Shown piece after piece: positions 25,401-37,400 of a stretch of DNA of 64,000 nucleotides. A program made the translations under genes and the position numbers. A model generated the notes under the pieces. It ran no database searches. It was not told the DNA's origin and was given only the letters and a program-made list of their open reading frames with translations. Within the stretch, counting starts at the first letter, position 1. Every line of letters starts with the position of its first letter. Source of the stretch: Thunnus maccoyii (lineage: Eukaryota; Chordata; Actinopteri; Scombriformes; Scombridae); contig NC_056545.1 in NCBI RefSeq assembly GCF_910596095.1, forward strand, positions 26,001,067-26,065,066. The letters are read 5' to 3'.

Positions 25401-28400
25401 GGCCTTTTAATAATTTAAACTTGTGGTTTTCTATTTATGTTTTGGGCTGCAGATTCATAAACTTTACAAAGGATTCATCATTAACTGCAGAGTTCATGTA
25501 GCCAGACTTACTTTTAGAATCATTTGGGGTATAAAAAGCACACATATTCATCTGTTACACATTAATCTTTTGCAACTGGATATTCTTTTATTGAAAAGCA
25601 CCTTCACTTATGATGTTGTTGCATTACACAAGCATATTTTACCATTGTCCTGCACGATGCTGTCAGGCCGAGCTGCCTGTCATTTATCGGTTACAAAAAC
25701 CCAACATGGAGTAGTATGCTTAAGTGAGCATTGAACACTGGAGACAACAGTCTACCAGGGATCATTCACATGGATCAGCTTATCATGTCACTGTTCCTTA
25801 AATATTATACAGTGTACTCCTTGATTAAAAGAAGACTTGATCCATGTATTTTGGAATTGTTTCACTGGAGCAAAATGAGCATACCGGTTAAGCTGTTCCT
25901 ATCTGTGCCATAGAGCTGGACAGGTGATAGTTTCTCCGTCTTGGGAATGAGGAGGGTTGTGCCAGGGTGCGCTGAGCCATGGGTGAGCAGGGCAGACACC
26001 GCCGAGCCTCTGGAGTTGTTAGCATGGGGTCCGCTGTGACCCAGGGTGGCACTCTGGCTGTGCAGTGGTGTCAACACTGGGATCCCTGCAGGCCAGACAG
26101 CTCCATGCTGCAGCTGGGATGAAGCTCCTCCAACACAAGTGCTGCTGCTTGACTGCTGAAAAACACACAACCTCTACTTAGATGTGTCATGACCCCCAGA
26201 CGCTGTTAGACAAGTTAGTCAGCATTAAGCTTTCTGGTGTAAGAAGCTTATGTTTATGTAACGCTTTCACTTGAAAAATCATTAAGTTTGATAGTAGTTT
26301 TTCACAGAAAACTTCAGATAGGGTTCCACTAGACACTTTTATCAATGCAGCAACCCCGAGAGCCAACTTATATTTACGTTAGTTGAACAGCGGAGGCCAT
26401 TAGAGTACAAAGAATCCACCGATTAGCTACAAGTATCAAACTTTTCATGATAATCTTTGACAGTTTAGCTAATGGAAGGTAATTTCTTGTTCATACAGAA
26501 AACCAATAAAATACTTATTTATGGCAAGAGTTGGATAACAATAACAGGTAGAAATGGTAGAAAAATGTAGCTACAAGTGAAGAGGAGAAGAGAATCTAAT
26601 GACTCTGCATTTCAACAGCCAAAAAAAAGAAAATGTTACATTTCACTCTGTACAAATGTGAAACTGGCTTGATGCAACTTTTAGTTACTCAATTATTTGT
26701 TGTAGAGATGCTGTGACAGGCTAGTTATCAACACTGCTGTTGTGAAACTGAAGAACAGGCTCACCAATGTGCTGGGAGATGATGACCTCTGACCTTTGGC
26801 TGCTACAAGAGAACTATCAAATCCAAGCGATGGCTTCCCTAAAAGCACAAAAACAAATTTTGCAATTTCTTTTAGATTAATAACTATCAAAGATAGAACT
26901 AAGGAGAGAATTGACTCACGTTGGTGGGCGCCTGAGGAGAGCAGTTTAGCCAGGCAGCTAGTGGGTGTAGGTGCAGTGGACGGGGCGCCAGACGGAGCCA
27001 CAGAGGGACCAGCTGTCCTCACTCCTCCTGTCTTTTGCTTGTGCTTCCCTCTGACCCCTGTGGCGGACACCTGCTCTGGGACTGAGAAGCAGTGGGCCGC
27101 TGTGACAGAGGGCAGCGCTGCGTGGACCGGGTCAGACACTACAGCCGGGTAACTGAGAGAGTGGCAGGGAGTCTGAGGGTACGCGTCTCCTGTGTGAGGG
27201 TAACCATGAACCTGATGCACAGAGCCCTGGGCCCCCGTGGTGGAGGCGGTGTGAGTGATGACAGAAGAGGTCACGCTGGTGGTTGTGTGGTAACCAAACT
27301 TGTGGCACGGCAGTGGGTACAAAAAGGGAATACTTGCAGAGGCTGGCTGCTCGATGCTGGTGGTGAACGCTATAGAAACAGGTGGATCAGGGAACGACTG
27401 ATGTCCATATGGCATGTTCCCTGATATAATGCTGGATGTGGGGTATTCACCGCAATCCTGGCCTGGCCTGCTCTGGTCTGGCTGGGTATTGGATGAGGAT
27501 GGCTGAGACAAATTGTCAGACGACAAATTGGGCTGCAAAAGAAAGTTCAGTCTATTTTATTGACTGTAAAGTACTATGAGTTGCTACTGAAAATACCCAG
27601 AATACAGTACTTCTGTAGTAATACGTCTTACAAGCAGGTGGAGCTCTTAACATCAGCAGTACCTGAGTCAGCTGGGTGTCAATAAGTAGCTGAGGAGTTG
27701 TTACGACAGGGGAGGTAACTGGAGCAAACGCTACGCTGGATGAGCTCTCAAAATAGCCACAGTCAGCAAAACCAGTCTGCTCAGTGGGCTGGCCCCGGTA
27801 GTTCATAAAGATATCTGTGAAAATCACACACACACACAAACACTGTCAGTCATATAAACACTTTGAACACTGATACTATTGAAAGATAGATTGTTTTGGA
27901 AAAGAGATGAAAGAGATTCCATATTCAAAACTGCAAAATCTACTTCTTCCTTTCCTTTATTTAACCGGTGACAATCTGGCCAAGAAGTTGGCAAAGTTAT
28001 GACATCAAACACAATACAAACAACATGAACAGGCGGAGAAATCATATTCTACTTAACCCAGATCATGAATACATTGCTTGTTTACAAAAGCACAAGAGAG
28101 CTCTGCTGAAATCATGTAATCTACTGTACGATCACCTCCAGAAGTACCTCACCAGACTGGAGTTTTAGTCCATACTTTGACTGCAAATATTAGATGTTAA
28201 TGTCTAATGTTAATGTTATAGTTGTTTAAAGTCCCTCCTATACTAAAAAATAAATTCTCTTGGATGTTTGAGCTTCATTGTGCAGAATGATGTTTGACAC
28301 TAGAAGACTGTTTTATCATACATCTGCTGGAGGAGGAAAGTTTCTCTGTGCTCACCTTCAAACAAATTTAGGACGTGTACCTACAAGCATTATTTGTGAC

Positions 28401-31400
28401 ATCACAACTAGTGTGGAGCCAATCGTGGTCCAGTATGCAACTTACATAAGTGTGATATGGAAACTTGAAACCTCCAGTGCACAAACACTGAGAATGGACT
28501 TTACAGTAGAGTAGGACACATCTTGTGTCCAGCAGTTAAACTTTTGAAATGAACAATAATATCAACATGTAATCTTAAGAGTTTCTAACAAGGTCATTTT
28601 GGGGGGTAACTAAACACACATTAAACACAAATTATAATTCCGAGAAAACTATATCTATTCGGAATTTTGATTCTAAATGAAAGAAATACAAATACGCTGA
28701 AGATGCTTCAGTATTAGTTCCAAAGGCTAATGATGGTTATCGGTATTAGATTTAATCCAAAGGTTCAGCTTTTTTGAAGAACACTTGTGACAAATGAAAG
28801 TCGAGTTTAAGATTAGTACAGTATGTATGTTAATAGTATGTCATTTTTGCTACTTCAAATAACATAACACCACCCAAAATGCTGTCATTCTTTAACAGAT
28901 GTGACTGAAAGTAACCTGAAATACAAAAACTGTCAGTCTGGTCATGGCTTCATTTCAGAAACTCAAACAACAAAACACAAAAAAAGCAGAGTATCAAAGC
29001 TATTTGCTTCGTATCTGCCAGGTCACATATTTCTGGAGCCATACTGGCAACTGACAGTGGCAAGCTGCCATCTGTGATTACAAACTGTTTCTCCACATCT
29101 GATATTAATGAGCGCAAAACAATCTTCAGCTAGTTAAACAGACAAACATTCACTCACTTGCTTCAAACTCCGAGACGTTGATTCCAGCATTAAAGAACTG
29201 AGAGTCTATCATCAACCACCACACCGAACTCAGCATGACACAAGCACAAGACTAAAAACACAAGGCTAAAATCTGGCACAGCCTGAAAATACATACCAGT
29301 ATGTCTTTGTTGTCATCTCAGTGGAGGAAATTACTGGCACAACATGCTGCCTCAGACAGGTGATCTGTGTTTCCATTTAGGAAGATCACAGTGGAAGACT
29401 GTGCATAAATTAAACTGCTCTGACAGACACTCACTAACTCCCTGGACCTTGTGACCAAAAGAGAGGCAGACAGCTGATCCCTCAGGACCCTGCCAGTGCT
29501 GTGAGAACAAACAGTTACACACACACACACACACACATATTACAGCATTGGGCAGCAGGTTGTCTGTGGGTTACAAAGGCTGACTTGTAGCCATAGGGCT
29601 GCTAGATTGCTTCACTGAAAGTAACACAGAGGCCAAAACAGTCTCAGCCATTGTGCCCCTGAGCAAGGGACTAAACTCCAGCCTGCTTCCTCCCTGCTGT
29701 CTGTGTTTTGCTCCAGGCTAGCTGTTTGCTCTGAAAAGGCAAGCAGCCAAAACATTCCCTTTCACACACTAAGGGATGTATCAACATGTATTAACTAAAA
29801 AAACAACTCAGTCAGTGCTCAGAGACCGAACGCTGTTGCACCAAAACATATTCAGATTCGGTCAGCATCGATTTATTTTCTTTTTCTTTCAACCTGGATT
29901 AACTGTTTCTCTAACAGTTTTGGCAGTTTACTTAGGAATTCAGCTAAAGCAGCAGGTTTGGGATGGAAGTAAAATGTGAAGCTTTCTTTAATGAAAGGTA
30001 AGTGACTTGAAATGTTTGCTCGGTTACACATTGAAAGGCCTACTGCTTCGTGTGGCTGTCCATCAAAATTGAGAACAAATGTACACTGAGAAACTGGCTC
30101 CAGTGCAACCTCAGCATCAATGTTACTCCATCACACTGGGTTCAATCATGCAATTTTACAGTATCTTCCAAATTCCTTAAAAAAAAACCCCCAAAGTATC
30201 TGGCTATGAATAAAAATGCCATGACATTCTTGACTTTAAATATTTCATGCTGGTCTTTATGCATTCCCCAGCGTACTCTGTACAAATCACTCTCTAGCCT
30301 TGCACCTTTAGCCACATGGACATGGATTTTTCTACTGTCGACTACAACTAGTGTCTGGAGTATGCCCAACAAAAGCATTCATTTGAAATTGTGTTTCTGG
30401 CCACTGGATGAATGTAAGTCCAATATTCACTATGACAACAACACTATGAGAGTGGTAAGAGTGAACCAAAACTGTTAAGTTGTGAGCTGAAAAAACAAAG
30501 TACTGAGCTGAAAGTCACAAGCTCCGTGAAGCTGACGGGAACTGAAGAGACTGATAATAATATTCTATAGGCTCATAACTACGCCTGACCTCTTTCATAT
30601 AGTCATTTGATCCATTGTTAACATGTTAATGATTTGCAGGAGTCTGTCTATATCTAGTGTTAAAGCCGATACTTCAGACATACAAAGTCAACCTTCAGAA
30701 TAAAGCAAATATTAAAATCCTCTCAGGTTATCATTAGAGGTCTCTTCTTCAGAACTTGGAACAAAGGTCAAGCATGTTTTTTAAGAAGGAAATTCCACCA
30801 TCTCCCAGCCCATCCCTTTATTTCCCCTGGCCTCATAGGTGGTGCCAGAGCCAGGGATAGTGGTTAAATACAGTATCAGTCAAACGTTTACATCCTCTTC
30901 CACTTCCCCATTCTCTGGCTCAACCCTGTCTTTGACCACTGTTTAGCCTTTCGGGGCCAAATTATATATGCAGACACAGCACAAAGGAGTGTCACTCAAG
31001 AGCAGAATTTTTGACTCCGGCATTAAGAAAAATAATAAACACATAAAAAATACAACATAAAAGAATCTCTGCATTAAGTCATTTAATCTCAAAATCAGTT
31101 TCATGATCTAAAAACTTAATACCAGACTAGATTATTTTTATTTTGGCTTTTTGCAGTGTGTCTCAATGGGAAAATATATATCAGAGAAGGTGTCTACAAT
31201 TATGTTCTATTGAGAATGGAGACACTAAACTCCCAAACTGAAAATCTGACATGATTTTAAACCTGTGATACCTCTTCTCATGAATCTGTCAGTTGAGGCT
31301 TTTTCTGTCAGCTTTCAAATATATTTTTCTTCACTGAATCAAGCACACACATACCACACTGTCACTGAATAATTAACTACGTTGAAGACGAGCAGTTGAA

Positions 31401-34400
31401 ACTGGATTGATACTGCAAGGAAGCAAAATCAATGGAGGATATTGATCTTCTGCCATTCTATGACAACATGAAGATCCCACTAGCACACAAAACAGACAGA
31501 CAGACAGGCGGGTAGGCAGTACCTGGTATATCCATGAAATCATCCAGGTTGGGCTGCAGAGGAGTCAGGCCTGGCTGGATCATATCAGCATTGCTAGTGT
31601 ACGCTGACGATGAAAAGAACATAACATCAGACATGAGAGAGACAGAAATGTGGGAGTGCATCTGTCAATGTGTCATCTTTCTTCATAGGAAGTTTCCTTA
31701 TTTGTTGGGCGGGTTGTTTTTGCTTCTCAGCCCTTGTGACCATCTACTGCTTTATGTGGCAAAACTGTGGCAGTGGGTCAAAACATTAAAGCCCCTAAAA
31801 ACTTTCAAATGTTTCAAATGATATTAAAGGAACATTTAGACATTTTAGGTAATACACTTATTAGATTTTTTGCTGAGAGGTAGCTGAGAAGATAGATATC
31901 ACTCTCATATCTGTCCCTTCAATATGAGGCTACAGCCAGCAGCAGCTGGTTAGCATAGCTTAGCATAAGTCACCGCAAGACTCCAGGAAGTAACTGCAAC
32001 CGGCAAAGAAACGTTACCCCTGTAAATCCCTGAACTGATGTTTTTATACAGTTTTTGTACTGATTAAACAAACGAGATACAACGTGTTGAGTCTTACTAT
32101 CAAACAGAACGAGGCTAGCCTTTTCCAAATTTAAGCTAAGCTAAACTAACCGGCTGCCAGCCTTTTATTGAATAGACATAAATGAGAGTGGTTTCAATTA
32201 TCTATTCTAACTCTCTGCAAGAGAGCCAATAAGTGCATTTCCCAAAATATCGAACTATCCCTTCAAATATTCATGACTAAATAAGCAACAACAAAATTTA
32301 TGGCTCGGGACAAAACATTATTAGGTATTATTTATTTAGTTTGACAGTCAAAACCTCAACTTATCTGCTTCATCAGAACTATATGGGTGCAGTTTGGTCA
32401 GATTTGATTGACAGTGGCCTATAAGCAACAATCCAACTTTCATCGAATTTGATATAAAATGTTGCTCAATCATGCTTGGATTATGGAAGTACGTAACATC
32501 ACGTTTTTCCAACCGAATCCCCACTCACTTCAAACCAGAAAAAACAAATATTCTGTGTTCATGTAGGACCCCATCATTCACAGAGACACTGATTCAGAAA
32601 ATTGGTTTTCAGGGGTTTTAAAATGTTACATATGACAGATTTCCAAAGTCCGGATTCTTACAATTCACTTTGTTATGGCAGATATTCTTATACGATAGAT
32701 TATATCTGTCCTTAAGTCCTATCCTCTTGGCTACTGTTTATGACAGAGATGGTAGCTAGCAATAGGAGTTTTGACAATTATTTGATGAAAATGAAAATAA
32801 AGTAGCCCAGGGAATTTTTCAGCCAAAAGATGAATCCAAATGGTGAAGATACAATAGAAATGAAGACATACAATGTTGTCATGCAGTCCTCAGGCCATCA
32901 GTTATCATCCTTATTATTAAGCATTTTTAATAATTCGATGTTGGATTTGTGACTGGTTTGAGACCAGTACAAAGTCACACTCAAATAAGTCTCAAAGTCA
33001 TTCTAAGCATTCAGAGGACAGATTACTCACTGTTGTGGCTGTCACTGGCCCAGGGGCATGGCTTTTGTGTCATGGTGAACAGGGTGTCAGAGATGTCAGA
33101 CAGAAGGCAGTCCAGGTCAAACATGTGGGCTTCAACCGGCGCAGCCTCAGGCTCCTGATACATCTGATTGGTCCATTTCTCCAGCTTGGCCTGGCAGATT
33201 TGACCCTGGAGCACATCAGCCAGATATTAAATCACCTAAAGGACCAACTTCTATGAAGTGACACATCAAGTCAATCCCTGATCTATCCATTAGAGGGCCC
33301 TCTGCAAAAAGAACTGAAAAGGCCCAAAGTGACGCATGGATGGCATTTGGTTCTCCCCATCTGTATACGTCCAGCTTTAAGTGTGCTATGGAGGTGAAAA
33401 GGTAGTGGCTCCTAAAAAACTGTTATATTTGTTGCACTAAGAAATGCATGTAAAACACCAAAGAGCTAAATAATATAAGATACCGTTTTTTCAACAACTG
33501 TAAAATGAGTGGATCCAGTTATGCTTTTAAATATGACAATGTCAACTCACTAAAAAACAAATATCAAAGCTGCATGAAAACATTTTACATCCACACACAA
33601 AATAAATATTGCATCTAGCCAGCCAGAGACATGTCATGTCAAATTGTTCCCAGTGCCTGTTCTCTTCTCAAATCCCAATAAAGAACTCACAGGAAATGAA
33701 GCTCCAGTCTTGGTCTCTTCCTTGTGTCTGAGATGCTTTGCTTCAGCCTGATCTTCTTGTCTTTACCCTCCACCTCTAAGTCTGAGGCCACATTTATAGG
33801 GAAGCCCAGATTGGACCAGGAACTGTTTTGATTACGTCTAAGCACACGACATCCCCTCTTATAATTTATTTATTTACCTCTCGATTTGTTTTCTTTGAGA
33901 GAGAATATAAGTGTGTACAAGTACAAATGAGGTAAGATTGGTGTGTGCATACGTGCGTGTGTGTGTGTGTGTGTGTGTGCAGTGCATGATGAAAAAGCAG
34001 TTTTGACATATTGTTCAAAAACACTAGCCCCTTACAAGTTATCATTATGGCAGCTTTGTTCATTTCTTTATTTTGATGTCTCACCATCAGTAAAGCAGCA
34101 GCCTTTTGTCCCTGACCTAATTCTGGCAGTCACATTCACGTGCGGACCTGAGGCCCCAATCAACACAACCTGCTGTTGCCTTGGTGAAGAAAGAAACATA
34201 CATGCATATGAGCACCTTGCAATTTGTCACTTCCGATGGGCATTATTTACAATTTTTGAGCGGTTTCCTGCAACAAGGTGGTACATTACATTACTTTAGT
34301 TTAATGTGAAATAAGCAGTGATAAAGTGAGATGAGATGAAAAGAAAAGAAATAAAATATGCAGAGATTAGTCAGGAGAGATACGATGAACAGAGATGAAA

Positions 34401-37400
34401 GATTAGATGAAATTAAATAACATTGGTGGCAGAGATGAGATTTCAACGCCAACAGCTTCTTGCTCTTGAGCCACACCATTACTTTGCACATTGACTGTAC
34501 ACACACATGTAAAAAGAGTCTACAGCCATGCTAGCGGCTGTGTGAGGCTGTACTTAGGCACAGCAGTGCTTTAAGGTAAATGCTCAGAATGCTAACATGC
34601 TCACATTGACAATGCTAACATGCTGATACTTAGCAGGTTAAGTTAAACATCTTCACCACCTTATTTTAGCCTATTAGCATGCTGACATTTGCTAATAAGC
34701 ACAAAGTGCAGCTGAGGCTGATGGGAATGTCCTTAATTTTGCAGGTCATAAAACAAAGTATCAGACATATTAAAATCTGATAACAGCACTAGATGAAAAG
34801 TCAGGGAACCATCAAATTCTTTGGAATTCATCCTCTTGTGACATTGATTATGTGTAGCAAATTTCACAGCAATCCATCAAATAGTTGTCAAGATATTTCA
34901 CAGTCAGGAGATCACCAAAGTCAGTAGGATTCCTCCTCTGGGGAGCATGACTGCCTGTACAAAATTTCATGGCGATACATCCGATAGTTTTTTAGATATT
35001 TCAGTTTGGACCAAAGTGGTGGACCAACAGACTGACATTGGAATCCATAAAGCCACACCTCTAAAGATCAATGGTAATATTCCATAATTATCCATGTACA
35101 GACTTCTCATTAGTTGCACAGTCAACTCCCCCTCATGAAGCAGTGAGTTTCCCTGCTACTGCTTTTGTTTATGACATGATTCTGTAGTCTGGTAGAACTT
35201 TGTCTCACTCTCAAACTGACAGTATAGAATTTAGTTTGAATCTGTAATAAATTTGCTCACAGAATGCTTCTAAAATATGATGCCTGGTGAAAGTTGATAA
35301 AGCTACTTTACCCATGCAAATCACAATGTTAAAGATTTTATGAGAATGGGGCTGTGGCTAAAATTATAGAGCCAATTAAATTTTAGATTGATGATAGATA
35401 GGGCTTTGAGAGCTGTAAACTGTCATTAAGTAGTGTGAAAGAAGTGTTCTTTCCCAGGCATTGGAAATAAACCGTTAGGAGAAAAGCAAGATAACACAGA
35501 GCATAAAAACCTTAGAGATCTTTGACCTGTCAAGTACTTGCTGATATGTACCCTTTCAAGTGCCGTGCAATGCATATCGTTTGATTTACAGACTGACAGA
35601 TTATCTTAGTTTGCAGCGGTCTTAATTTTGATCTCAGGTAAAGTCTGAGGTCAAAATGATTGAATTAAACAGCACAGTAAATGATGCTGGCGACGGTGAA
35701 AGAGGGAGTAGTGGGATGGCACAGTCACACGGTGGGCTGTGACTTGAGAGGGCACATGTCACATTCTCATGTGAATACTATTATGAATGAGGTGCTTCCC
35801 CAGGGTCCCTCCCTCTCCTTTCTCCCACCACCTTTGTTGATTTCTGCTACTATGACGTCACTGTCGTACTCGCTGCCCCTCTGCTGCTCAACTTTCACAA
35901 AGCGCTGCTGGAAGTAGGTCAGATTTGATTAAATGACATTAAATTCTGCAGCTATTTCCCTTGAATAAAGATAAAGCCTGAGGAGCTGTTAGAGGTATTG
36001 TTGCTGCTGGCAAACAATATGTGTCAATTGCCTACAAATGTCAGGGCCATGACGCAAGTTGTTTTGCACGTTTCTGTTTCTTTCTCTTTTTTTTCACTCT
36101 CTCTTTTCCTCTCTGGTTAACCAAGGGAGGCTACATCCACATGCTAAAAATAGCCGCTTGGACAACTTTGATGATCATATGGTCAGCTGCAACTGCATTC
36201 AAAAGTAAACAGTGCTAGCAGGTCACCAACACACACACACACACACACTGAAGCCTGGGTCAGTCGGCCAACTTCAGCCCTCAAGGGTCAAAATCAATGT
36301 TTATGTGTTTCCAAAACCTATAGAAAGACAGACGATAGAGTACAACTAACACAGGACTTGAATCTTTTGGTCATACCTCTTGTAGCATTGATAAAATATC
36401 ATCCTTCTTTTTCTGAAGCTGCAAAGGGAAAGAAGAGAAGAAGAAGTGTAGAGTTCGAATTAGAAATAAAAAAATATATATACAGGAGATGAAATGTGTG
36501 TGAGTGCTCACCCTCTTCTTATAATAGATCCTCCACTTGTGATACTCCTTGATCACCACCTCGATCCTTCGCTTCCAGTAGCTGCCCTCTAATACAATAG
36601 CCTGTTGACATGAAGCAGAAATACCAAGCATGAGACTTAAAAGTAGTGAGTAAATCATACACATGTTCAACCTCATCAGTTTGCAGTACAACAATCAACA
36701 TAAAGGATGTTTTATTAACTGTCAGGTGGAACATTATGTTGTTGAAAAAGAACCCAGCTGGTGTTTCATTAACCTGATTTGATTAAAAATACCTTCCCCT
36801 ACGACACAAATCACTCACTTCAGGCTTTCGGTGTGCATCTGCCTCAGAGCCCTCCAGCGGGCTGACAAACCCGCACACTGGGTTCTTCCTCTTCTCCACA
36901 TCTAAACACAACGGACACAGAGCGACAAAATCAACAGAACAAAGTGGATCTGTCTTCAATTTCTCTTTTATGTTTGGTCACTTAGGCGTCATTTTCTTAG
37001 TGGAGAGATGTTAAAGAATTGTGGACTCACACTGAATGAACCAGGCTCTCCAGATCGCGTTGTTCAGACGGATCTTATCCCTCCACAGCAGCCGCAGACC
37101 CTTAAAAGACTTCCACTTGGGAGAGACTATCTTACCACTGCAAGAAAAAAACCCAAACAAAAACAATCATAGTTTTGTGGTTGTTTTGTCAAATTCTAAG
37201 AATACATCACTTATGACAATGATTAATGTTCATATCACTTCTTTTTTTTATTATTTATTTCATAAAAATACCCAATACACCCCTAAAAACAATGAAAGCG
37301 AGGAGCAGACATGCGGAAATGACTAGATAGTCTTTAGAAGAAAAAGGACACAGTGGAAAAAAATGCCCCAGTTGGAAACCTGTCCTGATTTTGACTAACA

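Noticed and set aside
26796-27424. Plus-strand frames of 118 and 110 residues
   Set aside because: Shadows of mlxipl exon 9 on the opposite strand.
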